A stretch of DNA of 64,000 nt from positions 45,523,111 through 45,587,110 of the forward strand of contig OY997593.1 in NCBI GenBank assembly GCA_963921825.1, written 5' to 3'. The notes beneath the pieces were generated by a model. The model was not told the DNA's origin and did not search any database. It was given only the letters and a program-made list of their open reading frames with translations. This stretch comes from Erodium maritimum (Eukaryota; Streptophyta; Magnoliopsida; Geraniales; Geraniaceae). Positions 24,801 to 35,723 of this stretch are shown here, one piece after another (the stretch's first letter is position 1; each line of letters starts with the position of its first letter). A program made the position numbers and the translations under genes.

Positions 24801-27800
24801 TCTAGATCGATGAGGTTGCATATGGCTTCTAGGTCTACAATTTTGGCCGCAAGCAAGGCAACAAGCTGCTGGCAAGAAGATTTGTTCAAAATATGTTATT
24901 TTGGGCTCAAACTCTATCTTCTAGTGCAATATAGGTATGGATCTACAATATGCATTCTGCATGAGGAGGTCCTTCGGGCTCCACGATGATGATGAACCAC
25001 TCTATGTGGCGTCAAAGTAGGTCGGCCAGAGAAGGGAATAAAAATCGGGTTTTTGAAGTTTTAAATTTAAAAGAATTTCAAAATTCAAAATTAACAAAAA
25101 CTAAAGAAATGGAATATAAATTATAATAAAAGAAAAAATAAATATTTAAAAAGTAAAGGAGAACGTGTCCTTGAATGCCCGATTGACGTCGAGGAACGTC
25201 CGGCACGCTCTGGCTTTCGGATTTGGGTTTGGCTGAAATGGAGGATGATAGAGGGGCAGGTCGAAGAGATTAAGCAGAATATGAATAAGAGAAGAGGATA
25301 CGCTTAGGGATTCGGAAATTAAAACTAATTGTTCTTATAAAAAAAAGTTGTTTTTAAATTTTAATTTTTTTTTAAATTCTAAATGTAAACTGATTTTTAT
25401 ATATGTTTTATGAAATTAAAATCTGATCTTAAGAAATAATTAGATTTTTATATTTTGAAGTTAGTGGCATTTTCGTAATTTTGAAGTCAGGCTGAGATTA
25501 GGGTTACAACGGTGGGGTAAAAAATAGTCATTTCAACAAAAAACTAACAGATTTGGACGGAGGGAGTAATATGTTAAGTGATGTAAAGTTAAGTGTATTG
25601 ATACGGTCCCTGTTACGCGATCGGGTTATGGCTCCTTGGTAGTCGGAATGGGAGTTGCTGATGCTTCCTTTTGCCGGCGGCGTTAGCGGACGTCGACGAC
25701 CTATGGTGGCTGTTGAAGTGTTCGTTTGGGTGAGAGAACACAAGATCTCAAGATACTAAGTTAATTATACTAAGCTAATTGGAAATAAATTCATTGCTCT
25801 CTTCATTTCCCATTCCAGGCTCTTTAAATAGGCTATGAATTCTGCCAAACTAAGAAAAGATGTGGAGATCATGGCATCCCATGATTCAAGCCACTCCTAA
25901 TCAACTCTATTTAGGGAATTAAAATAACAAGATAATTAATATAACTACTAGATAATAATATAACTACTAGATAATATTCCTTAATTTTAGCCCACTTCTC
26001 TGCCACTCTTCCTGTTAGTGGGCTCTGTAACATGTATCATCTGTAACGTTTATATATTTATGTAGTCATCCATAAAACATGTATACTTTTATGTGACTTT
26101 TTGTAATCATCCCTAAAACTAAATAATATTAGCCCAAGTTAATTTCATAATATCTGAGATTTGTGATGATGGAAACTACCCAACTAATTTCACAAATGTG
26201 ATGGAAATTCATAGAATGACAGAAGAAGTAGAGTGAATAAACAGAAAAGCAAAGAAGGATAACAAAGTTAAAAAGAACCTTCAATTGGGTAAGATCTGAA
26301 ACAGACAAAAGACGTTTTATGAATGTGTCCATCGCAACCACAACATCCTCCCCAGCACTGCTTGTCAAGTCCTACAACATTTGACACACTTAATTATAGA
26401 TAAACATTATTCAATTCAGAACAGTGATTCATACAGCTATATAAGAGAATTCTAGAAAAGTTTGGATAACTTGATACAACCTAGCTGAGTCAAAATAGTA
26501 AATTTTGATTAGATTATACGAAGCAACTTTCTTGACACATATAGGCTCATATACAATACCAGAGAGAGAAGCCTTCCGTACCTTGAGATTTTGGGGCTCA
26601 AGAGTTTTGAGATATTCCAATAATTCATTTCGGCCATTAGCAGATTTTCTACCAACTTGCTTGTTCAATTCCTCAATCTCTGCCTCAAGTAACTCAATAT
26701 ACTTTTTGGCTTCAATTTTCTCAGGACCAGACACATTATTCCACCTAATAACTTCACCTGACACATTCTTCTGCGTACCAGCTGCATAATCTGAATCGTC
26801 CTGTAATAGTCGCGGTACAAAGTCAGATAGTTCAAAGGAAAAGTAGAAGCTGAATAACTCTTTAACATTTACAATGACTTTTTTCCTCTACCAAAATATG
26901 ACCACATATCCCAGTTGCACACCGTATTCATTTTACAAAACAACTTATTGCTCAATCTATAGTTACACAAATGTTCTCTTTCCAGAAGCAAAGATGGTTT
27001 GGGACAGGGTAATGGTAAAATGTTCGTAATAAAAATGTTTCTCTTTTCCCGAAGGAAACAGCTTCTTTCCATACTATTATACGGAGACTTACCTTTTTAT
27101 CTTGTACATCAGGAAGAGCTGCTTGCTCCAAACTTTGTTGCAATTCCAGGCGGTATTGAGCATTCCTAAACATATATCCAGTCATCATAAGACTGTACAT
27201 GAGCTGAGCAAGATTCTCAGCAACCTGAGAAGAAAAAGGACCACCATTTAGCATACAACACGAGAAGTTCATAAAGAAATTAAACAGATGAAGTTACTAT
27301 GCAACACACAACTCCACATCACAACATACTTACAGTGGAAACTGTTACTGAATAAAACTGCGGGGGCAGTGTTCCAATCATATTTGACACGGTTTGGCGC
27401 ATTGCATCAACTACCTACATAGGTAATCACAATAAATGCCCCATTTTCAAAGGAAACATTGGAGAGTGAAATCAAACAACCTGAAGTGACAAAACAAATT
27501 GTTGGCACTTTGTACAGGTGAGAATAGGTTGGCATCAAAGGGAAAGAAAAAAAAGAACCTGTTGGGGAGCTCTTTTTACAAAAAACTCCATAAACTCTGG
27601 CTGCACAGTTTTGACGTATTCCAACAGAATGTCTCTCCTTGTCTTTGGCTATTGATTACGAAAAATAAGAAGACTCAGAACCCAAAAATACAATATGAAA
27701 GCGGCAGAGCGGCGAGTCTCTCTATCTTTTACCCACGCAACAAATTAACGAAACGACAGCACCTTTAAGTATGCCAGAAAAAAAAGTTGGTATAGCATAT

Positions 27801-28757
27801 AAACTTTAGCTGAGGCTAAGGAAGAGCAACGATCGTTTTTTAACCATTTTAAAATCCGAAGTTCGGTTTTCAGTCTGGTTTTTTGGGCAGCGAAAAGAAA
27901 AACGCCCAGGACCAAAAATCGCTGGTTAAAAAATATATTTCCAAATATGATGAATAAATAAACTACAATATGATAAATTGAAATCTAAAACAACAATTAT
28001 TCTCAAAGTCAAACAAGATTGGACTTCAATAATTGAGCTTAAATTTTAGGGAAAAAAAAGTTTGCATAATATAAATTTAAAGGAATATGGGCTTCATTCA
28101 AAAAGCTCAATAATTTTGAAATTCAAGCCCAATTTAGAGGGCGGACGGTTTATTCCATTGGTTTTCCATCCAAAGGCTGTTTTTTAGTTTTAGGTATTTT
28201 GCTGACCCCTAGCTGAGGGCAAACGCAAGGATCAAAGCATACTCAATAACAAACTTGTATTTGCACACTTGCCCCCATTACTAGGTACCAAGTATATGCA
28301 GCAATAGGATAATTATTGTAGCCAAGGGCTAAAAAATACAGCAAAGATGTCTCAAAACATCAACAGTGAGAGTTGGGTACTAATGAACCCACAATCTATT
28401 CACTAATAACTGCCATAAGGACCAACCCCCCACTCTCACCGAATAGCATCTGACTGAAAATCTAACAACCCATTTATGATTTATGTAAAATACAAAATAT
28501 TGAGTAAAGAAACGCGATTATTTTACCAGAGATCCATTTTGGAGATTTGAATCACCAGAGGGTACATTGGAAGAACCGTCCTTGGAAGCTTCACAAGCCC
28601 GAACTCTGAAAGCACGCCTTCCCCAGGTATTGCTCTGTCTTCGGAAGCAAACCGAAGAGGGCTTCCATGAAAGGAGAATTGAGGGTGATGATGACGATAC
28701 CGAGCAAGGAGAAGAAATTTGGGGTAAAAGGCAAGGGTTTAGTATCAAAGAATACAT
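21867..28757 (-). CDS. DUF760 plastid protein (UV-B-induced protein At3g17800-like), seven exons
   Basis: Seven GT-AG exons join in frame to 335 codons plus stop: 28757-28527, 27648-27559, 27414-27334, 27224-27093, 26800-26582, 26371-26279 and 22028-21867. All introns are phase 0. Residues 1 to about 60 are Ser-rich and basic with few acids, a likely chloroplast transit peptide. The rest matches plant DUF760 proteins such as UV-B-induced protein At3g17800, whose biochemical role is unknown to me. Two similar halves are visible: GYMFRNAQYRLELQQSLEQ in exon 4 and GYSIRNIEVRYDMERVLG in exon 7. The start at 28757 is the first Met of the transit peptide; an in-frame Met at 28802 would add 15 unlikely residues. 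The last intron is 4250 bp because of nested transposons, yet every splice site and the frame are preserved, so the gene looks functional. Arabidopsis relatives, as I recall, are somewhat longer (about 400 aa). Confidence 0.92.
23030..23588 (+). mobile_element. Probable 3' end of a truncated LINE-like element
   Basis: A GT-rich non-coding stretch ends in CAATAAAAATATGTGCTTAC followed by an A10 run (23578-23587). This resembles the 3' untranslated end and tail of plant L1-type elements. No coding remnant or clear target duplication was found, and the left limit is approximate. Confidence 0.45.
23662..24349. mobile_element. Small Mutator-like element nested in the first
   Basis: A 688-bp element with inverted ends (left TGGATAATTGTCCAAAA, right GGGATAATTGTCCAAAA) and subterminal copies of AAGTTTCGTCCAC. 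It is flanked by a perfect 9-bp duplication AAAAATTAA (23653-23661 and 24350-24358). Its interior is AT-rich and non-coding. Confidence 0.88.
24337..24802. repeat. Two-copy tandem duplication, 237-bp period
   Basis: 24337-24573 and 24574-24802 are about 95% alike. Each copy begins with the last bases of the nested Mutator-like terminus (GGACAATTATCCC) plus its AAAAATTAA duplication, so the tandem duplication is younger than that insertion. The plus strand reads as protein-like in part (HTSILKNSDFGLGPDENYP), suggesting a captured gene fragment I do not recognise. Confidence 0.85.
25599..26032. mobile_element. Solo LTR, 434 bp
   Basis: Begins TGATACGGTCCC and ends CTCTGTAACA, flanked by a perfect 5-bp duplication TGTAT (25594-25598 and 26033-26037). 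No primer site or internal region adjoins it, so it is a solo LTR left by LTR-LTR recombination. It splits the right arm of the Mutator-like element. The AATTCATTGCTCTCTTCATT stretch recalls Copia LTRs, but the superfamily is not certain. Confidence 0.82.
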
Positions 28758-29126
28758 CTTCAAGACACTCTCTAAAACCGTTTTATCTTTTTCGCCTGTC
28801 ACAATTCGGCCTTCATTAGTACGGAAAAGGAGAGAATGTCTACGCAGGACTGAGAAAGAACTGTTGAGGATAGTTTCCTGATAGCATGCACAACGGAAAG
28901 GACCTCCGAAGTCTTGAGAGTGCAGAATGATTGGATTATTAATCGATATTTTGCTGTTTTATTTAATTTTTTATCGAAAACCGTTTAAATTATTTATAAT
29001 TTAAACAATTTTGGAAATAAAATAAGTAATGACAATAAGTAATTCATAAATAAATTTAACACGAATATAATTGAACTTTAAATTTTATTCAACTCTTTTT
29101 AATACAATCCAAAACAAAATACAAGC
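28758..29126. other. DUF760 promoter and 5' leader region, then AT-rich spacer
   Basis: The sequence just above 28757 should contain the DUF760 leader and promoter. I see no confident TATA box. 28930-29070 is AT-rich and empty. Confidence 0.4.
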
Positions 29127-30734
29127 TCAAGAATCATTCTCTATTGGGTCGACATCCGGTGGTGGGGGTTGTCGTCGAAGATCATCAATTTGGGCTTTAA
29201 GGGTGGATATGAGTTGTCGTAGTTCGGACTTGAAAAACTTATGGTCTGTCATATCCTCTTCGTCGAAGGAAGATGTATCCTTCCCCAACAGGGACTTGTA
29301 GGTGGCGAGTTTTGCTTCTCACTGTTGGGTTAATGTCTGTATCATGCGATACCTTTCTGCATGTTGTTCGTCACGTGTACGTTCAGCCTTTATCCGTGCA
29401 CGTTCCAGGTCGGCGAAGGCAGACATTTGGGTCGTGAGGACGGTCCCCTTCTTTACGGCCTTCGCTGCCTTCTTCCCTTGCGGTCGGCGAGGGGGACTTG
29501 GGGCGGCCTCAGGGGATGGGGGTGTGTCGCTGAGAGGGACCTGAGTCCCCTCGTAGTTCTCGCTTCATCCCCCTTCTGGTTGTTGGGACTCACCACTGAG
29601 ATGTGTGCCCTCCTCCCCTGTGCTTGTGGGTGGGGTTGAGCTGTAAGCCCCAACCTCATCCAACCGTTGTCGTTGTTGGCGTACATGACTGCGGACAGTT
29701 CCCATTGTGCCCTCCTGGGCAGTGAACTTCGTGACGCCCTCGAGCCTCATCACCCAATGATCCAGCTCGAACCTTGTTGGGTGGTCACCCACTTTCCCTG
29801 CCTTCGCCCACAGTTCCTTCGCACGTCTCAAGTGCTCTTCCGGGTTGGCGCCGCTTGGATTCTCGGCCTTGGACGTCTTCAAATAGCCGAGCATCCTCTT
29901 TGTCTGCCCTAAACCTCTGAGCCAACGTTTCTTGATATCTTCCCAGCGGCGATGTGGGAAACCTCCCTTCGAGTTGTATTTCCTCGTAACTTCGCACCAG
30001 AATGTGATGCCGGCTTGAGAGTTGCCCTTGATGTGGTCTTTTGTAGTACTCAACCAGCAAGTTATGAGGTGGTGGTCCTCCTCCTTGCTGAATGTCCGGC
30101 CCTCCGGATCTGGTTCTTCGGGTTGGGCTCGGGGTTGGGCTCGGGCTCGGGCTCGTCGTTGGGAAGGTTCGGCAGAGGATGGTTGGGGGGTTTGTACGTC
30201 GGGCAGTGGGTGGCCCTCGTAGTTGTAGAATTGGGGTGGCAGCGAGAACCCTTGCGGGGTCATCCCAAATTGTGATGGCACCTGGAACGGTGGCGTCTGG
30301 AACCCTTGTGGGTGCATGCCTCATTGTGATGGCACTTGGAACCCTAACGCCATTTGAAATTGTTGGGGACAGTATTGCCCTAATAAAAAAAATTAATACA
30401 ATAAATTAAGTGCAAAAAATTAAAACAATAAAATAAGTGCAAAAAATTAATACAATAAATTAAGTGAAATTTTTTAACACAATGTATCAATGTAATAAAT
30501 TAATTAAAAAAATTAATACAATGCATTAATACAATAAATTAAGTAAAAAAATTACGTTACATAAATAATAAGTTTGCACTTACCTGAACTCGACCCCGGT
30601 TGCGAGTATTGGGAGAAAGTGGAGTTATCCCGATTATCCCCTAGCATGTCTTGAAAATTATGTGCCAGTTCGTCGGGGCTGAATCCGACTTCGTCACCGG
30701 CTGACTGTGCACGAGACCCAGCGTCGCCCGACAT
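29127..30734 (-). pseudogene. SANT/trihelix-like protein pseudogene (possible Harbinger ORF1 relative)
   Basis: Exon 1 (30734-30584) and exon 2 (30379-29127) join in frame through a GT-AG intron to 467 codons. The protein has a Gln/Pro-rich N-terminal half, an RTFSKEEDHHLITCWL...W helix-rich DNA-binding-like domain, then a Lys/Arg-rich coiled C-terminus (LERARIKAERTRDEQHAERY). This architecture is seen in the plant family often annotated as glutathione S-transferase T3-like or NAM-associated, related to the SANT-like ORF1 of PIF/Harbinger transposons. Three in-frame TGA codons interrupt it (30321-30323, 29565-29567, 29319-29321), with no frameshift. All three could come from CGA by cytosine deamination, as expected of a methylated, silenced copy. 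No DDE transposase is nearby, so transposon or host origin is open. Confidence 0.75.
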
Positions 30735-30839
30735 TTTTCACGAGAATAATTGAAACGAGAGAGGAGAATTCGGGAAGGAGAGACTGAAGTTGGATAGTGG
30801 AAGTAGAGATTGGTGTGGAAAAAAATGAGAGGAGATGGG

Positions 30840-30849
30840 TATTTATATA
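30840..30849 (-). promoter_or_regulatory. TATA box of the SANT-like pseudogene
   Basis: The minus strand reads TATATAAATA about 105 bases upstream of the start codon at 30734, a plausible core promoter leaving a 5' leader of about 75 nt. Confidence 0.5.
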
Positions 30850-30886
30850 GGTTTTTTTGCTGATTTTTTAATTAAAAAAAGTAGCC

Positions 30887-31140
30887 GTTAGTTGACTGTT
30901 GCCAACGGTCGGGGACACGTGGCGGCACCGCACGCTGCCAGCGCAGGCGAGGGAGCGACGGCGCGTCCAGCGCGCTCGGCCAGCGAGAGGGGAGCGAGGA
31001 GCGCGGCGCAGGGAGCGGGAGCGCGAGAATGGGCAGCGGGACCGCGTTTTTCCGGCTCCACAGCAGAACGGCCAGCGCGCCCGGCCAGCGCAAGCGAGGG
31101 AGCGGGGAGAGGGGCCGTTCTGTTGTGCGTGCTCTGAGGG
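30887..31140. repeat. GC-rich block with degenerate short repeats
   Basis: A sharply GC-rich stretch amid AT-rich DNA. Variants of GGCCAGCGCAAGCGAGGGAGCG recur at least four times. AACGGCC near 31067 and GGCCGTT near 31113 form an inverted pair. Frames here are low-complexity and I do not call them genes. It may be the terminal region of a Harbinger-like element that carried the adjoining pseudogene. Confidence 0.5.
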
Positions 31141-31192
31141 AACCCTGTTTTTCGATTATGTGTTAGCTTTATTTTCATTTTTCTAGTTTTTT

Positions 31193-32394
31193 GGGTAAAT
31201 TACGTTGACTACCCCGAAGTTCATTAGTAACAATCGTCTACCCGAACTAACCATTAATTACGACGTTACCCCCTTTCCATCCATGGATGTTAATTTTTTT
31301 GTAAAATGACGAAACTACCCTCAATTAGCATCCAATATTACACACCCCTACCATTTTCTATTTAGTATTTATATTTTCATTAATTATTTATTTCTTTTCT
31401 TTAATTTTTTATTAAATAATTTTATTTTTTATTAATTCCAAAATTTATCTTTAAATTCTTATTATTAATTATTTTTAAAAGATTATACATATATATATTA
31501 TTAAAAAATCAAAATCAGAATGTATTAATTTTAAAATATATTTTCTTTATTTTTTTTATTAATTTGTCTTATCTCTGTTTTTTAATTTCAATTTTATTAT
31601 TTTAAAAAATAAAAAGTAAAACACATTTCCTCTGGTTCGTCTTCAACCTCGAAGAAAATTTATGTGACCAACCAACACAACAATTTGCAGGAGTGAGTCC
31701 GACCAACACAACGATTCAGAGATTTAGGTTTCATAGATCTGGACATGCGAAGAACTCGGAAGGAGGGCGAAGGGGAACAGAGTGGTTCGGGTCGTCGGGG
31801 CCGACGGAGCACCACCAGCAGATCTGGCCGGTTTGAAGGAGCTGCTGGCGCGGTGGTCGGAGTTCGCGACTACTGGCTACAGAGAGCAGTTTTTACATTT
31901 CAACTTCCCCCTATGGGATTTTGCTTCTCCACTTTTTTCAATTTTCTCAAAAACACGAAGATTAAGATGAACATATGGGGTTTGAAGATTTGCATAATAT
32001 AAGAATGGAAAGAGAATGGATAAGGTTTGAAGATTTGCAGAATATAGGAATAAAAAAGGGAATGGATGATGGATAAGCTGATGTAGAGAATGAATTGTTT
32101 CTGTTGTGTTTCAAATTGAACAAATCTTTCCATTTGATGTGGGATTGATTTTATCACAACGTAGATGAGAGATGAAGATGAGAAGTCTTTTGAAATTATT
32201 AATGAATATTATAATTAATTGAGGGTAATTTCGGAATTTTATGAAAAATGAACAGTGAACAGATGGAAAAGTGGATGGTAGGGGGTAACGTCGTAATTAA
32301 TGGTTAGTTCGGGGTAGGCAATTGTTACGAACGAATTTTGGGGTAGTAAACCGTTAAACGCGTGTAGTTCGGGGTATATCAACGTAATTTACCC
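31193..32394. mobile_element. Inverted-repeat element, 1.2 kb, Mutator-like or MITE
   Basis: Left end GGGTAAATTACGTTGACTAC and complementary right end GGGTAAATTACGTTGATATA. Similarity continues about 130 bp and includes CCGAACTAACCATTAATTAC and GACGTTACCCCC. No transposase. A GC-rich piece (31735-31960) in the AT-rich interior looks captured. The flanking 9-mers TAGTTTTTT and TCTCTTTTT match only partly, so the target duplication is uncertain. Confidence 0.78.
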
Positions 32395-32399
32395 TCTCT

Positions 32400-32788
32400 T
32401 TTTTTTTAGAAAACTATAAGAAAATTTGTTCAGCATCAAACATCAGTAACCCTATAACAGATTCTGACAACGAGCTTACATCTCAATCCCATACTACATT
32501 AACCCATATGTGGGCATTTCTGGCTAACTCATCAGCCATCATGTTAGTAGTTCTACGAACATAAACTAGTTTTACACTACTTAAACTTCTCAATAACAAC
32601 TTATGATCATCTATAAGAGCCCCTAACAGGGTGAATAATCTTTCCTCGTTGTTAATAGCTAGCACCACACCCAAATACTTTGATTCAATCAAACCGTCCC
32701 TCATGCTTATGTCCTTCCACCCACTATCAGGTTGAGCGAACAACCAAAGTTTCAACGTGTTAAGGATCACGAAGCCCCTGCCATATTA
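32400..32788 (-). pseudogene. Truncated LINE, RNase H end with poly(A) tail
   Basis: The minus-strand frame 32770-32483 reads as the C-terminal half of an L1-type RNase H domain (LLRSLSSVKLVYVRRT then MADELARNA). It is followed by a 3' tail ending in a run of A on the minus strand (T run at 32400-32408). The 5' side is cut near 32788, where an inverted-repeat element begins. This copy is distinct from the LINE at 36347-38930, which has its own RNase H. Confidence 0.75.
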
Positions 32789-33145
32789 GCTTTAACCTAC
32801 TTTCGTGATAATTCTCAATTGCGAATTATCATGTTTTTACACATGCTAACAAAATCCGATAAAGTTAACTAAATTGTTAGTTTCTTGTGTAAAATGTTGA
32901 AAATGCCCTTCAATCTAACTCATATTGGGCTAACCTTTCGTGACAATTTTCAACTGCGAATTATCGCGTTTATGGATTAAATATTCATTTCAAATTTTTT
33001 TCTTTAATAAAAAATATCCGATCTGTTTTTTTGAATATATAAAAATTATATTTTATATTTATGGATTAAATACTTTTTTTTACAATTTATTCTTTAATAA
33101 AAATATTATATTCTATTTAAAAAAAAATATATATATATATATATA

Positions 33146-33402
33146 GGGAAGCTTTCAGGTACACACCACTCTTAAGATACAAATATGCAAACACCATGTA
33201 AATTTGCGGAAATAAAATGTAATTACATTTTATTTTAGAGATATTATATTTTATTTATGTAAATAAAAAATAGGATAGCCTAACGTGAATGTAAATCGGA
33301 AATGTAAATCTACAGAAATAATTTTTAATTACATTTTATTTCCGCATATTTACATGGTTCGCACCGTTTGTATTTTAAGGAAATGTGTACCTGAAAGCTA
33401 TC
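33146..33402. mobile_element. Small (TA)n-flanked hairpin element
   Basis: 257 bp bounded by (TA)n tracts, with inverted ends GGGAAGCTTTCAGGTACACA and GATAGCTTTCAGGTACACAT (right end complemented). It belongs with the elements at 40506-44772. Confidence 0.8.
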
Positions 33403-33740
33403 ATATATATACATTAAAAAAAATGAATGAACCACTCTTTTGTCTTTATCCCTAATCTTCACACATCTCTAATCTCATTTTTATCTTACTGTCACAAAAA
33501 AAAAAACGAAATTTTTTTTTATCTCCATCGTCCTCACACATTCTCCGATGGATGAACCATCATCAAATCCACTAACCCAAAGCTCCCCCCCTAAATCGCA
33601 GCTCATGTACTGAAACCCCTAATTTCAATCTTCATCTTTGATTCAAAAATACACTTGAATCAAAATTCGTGTACCAAAACCTCTTTCATCATCTTTCCAA
33701 CATTTAATGAGTTTTCTTGCCCACTCCAGGTTTTCCTTAA

Positions 33741-35723
33741 GGGAAAACTACAAATGCATGTCCTTAAGTTGGCATGTTTAACTTAAAATTTTTTTTTAAC
33801 CAATACATACCCTGAAGTTACAACTCGTAACTAGAAACCCCTTCTGTCTACTTTTTCAAATATATTGTGTTAACATTTTTTTTCTGAAATACACAAAATA
33901 CCATCAACTTTATTTTTTGATCAACGAAAAATACGATTTTTATTGAAAAAGAACCACCATAAGGGGCTTAAGAGCTTACAGGGATAGAGGGATCATTAAA
34001 GAAAGTAAGAGGGTTTTTCGACCAAAGAAGGAAAACCAAAGGCTTGATCGAAGGATTTTCAGCCAAAAGCAGTGAGAAACTTAAGTGCTTGGTCTTGACA
34101 AAGATGGTCAAATTTACACCTCTTACCCTTCTAATCCTAAACCTATTTTATTTTTTAAATAAAACCTTAATATTTTAATTAAATCATTATTTTACTTTAT
34201 TAATTTATAATTAATATTTTTATTACTTTTGATAATAACTAATTTTTATTAATTTTATTCATAATTATTCATTTATTTGCATATATATTTAATTTTCAAT
34301 TTCAATATATATTTTTTATTTTCACTACTTTCTTAATGTATATTATTTTCTTTAGTTTGAATATTATTTTCTTTTTCTACTTTATTTATTTATTTTTTAA
34401 AATAATTATTATTTTCTTTTCTTACTTTTTATTTATTTTTTAAAATAATTATTATTTTACAATTTCATATGCATTTTATTACTTTAAAAATATTTTTTTT
34501 CTTTTTATTACTCTTTTTACTTTTTTTTTAATTTCTGATTTTAATTTACATAGATTTTATTACATTTAATTCCATATTTTTTTTCTTTTCTTTTCGTTCA
34601 TGTTCTCGAACAAATTTGATGAACCAAACATCTGATTTCAACATCTTTAAATAAATTGTTAAGAACAAAAGGAAGAAAAAAAATTAAAGAAAATAAATTA
34701 ATAATAAAGGCAAGGTTGTGTAATATTGGTACAAGTTGAGGGTATTTTCGTCATTTAACAACAAAAACTAACGATGAATATTTGATGAACAAAACACCCG
34801 ATTTCATATTCGGATAAGTAAACGTGAAAAAGGAAACACAAATTCTTACCCAGATTTCAGACTCAACAAAAAAAAATATCTTAAACAAAACCCTAAAAAG
34901 TTAAAATTTGCAAGACATCGTCTGGGATTTGTGGAGATCTCCGATGAAAACAATATTGGCGAAATCGTATATCCGTGTCGAGCTCGGTGAAACCCCGACG
35001 CGAGACCATCGTGTTTCTAAGACCCACAGTCCTCGTCGTGGCCCAACAGATCTGAGGAGAAGGGAGGGCGAGGTGAGGGCGACGGTGAAAGGAAGCACGA
35101 ATATTGCAACTGGGATGACTTTGTCCAGCGTTCTCCTCGTTGATCATAGTTCTCACCGGTGTGGGTTATTGAAAACAAGAATCGCACAAATTCGAGGCAC
35201 AGGGTCTGTTCTCGCACATATCTGAGACGAGCGTCAAAGTTCGCGAATCCCCCAACCACCGCCGTCTTGAATCCCCCAACTTCAGCATCCTTCGAGCCTC
35301 ATACCTTGAGCATCTTCTCCACCGCCGTCGTGAATCCCCCAGCTTCAGTGTGTGGAAGCTTGGAAGATTAGACGGTTAGGTATATCAGTGTTAAGGTTGA
35401 TTAGGTTAAATAGATTAGCTAAGATTAGATTAGTTAAAAGTATTTAACTCTTTAATTAATTTTAATTATTTAACTATTTTTATTATACAAATGCTATATT
35501 TATTTTAGTTTTATTTATTTTTGAATAAGGGTTAAATGGTAATTTGGGCATCTAAGGGCTTTTTGGATATTTTAGAAAAAATTAACAGAATATGGATGAA
35601 AAAGTGGACGGAAGGGGTTTTTGGTTACGAGTTGTAACTTCAGGGTATATATAGGTTAAAAAAAACTTAAGGGTAACATCAGTTAAACGTTCAAATTTAA
35701 GAGTTTGCATTTGTGGTTTTCCC
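33741..35723. mobile_element. Non-autonomous Mutator-like element, 1983 bp, with captured segment
   Basis: Inverted ends GGGAAAACTACAAATGCA and GGGAAAACCACAAATGCA, flanked by a perfect 9-bp duplication TTTCCTTAA (33732-33740 and 35724-35732). The interior is AT-rich except for 34890-35390, a GC-rich block with short open frames on both strands that looks like a captured gene fragment (Pack-MULE style). I could not identify its source. No transposase. Confidence 0.9.

Larger units (their letters stand above)
22562..26113. mobile_element. Non-autonomous Mutator-like element in the DUF760 last intron
   Basis: The ends are long inverted repeats starting GGGATAATTACGAAAAG on the left and GGGATGATTACAAAAAG on the complementary right end. 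Similarity extends about 250 bp inward (22562-22800 against 25440-26113, the right arm being split by a solo LTR). Flanks AAAAACTAA (22553-22561) and TAAAACTAA (26114-26122) are a 9-bp target duplication with one mismatch, typical of Mutator-like elements. No transposase is present. The interior holds other insertions and short GC-richer pieces of unknown origin. Confidence 0.8.

Noticed and set aside
30888-31186. Arg/Ala-rich frames on both strands in the GC-rich block
   Set aside because: Low-complexity repeats of GCGAGGGAGCG. All frames are open by composition only.
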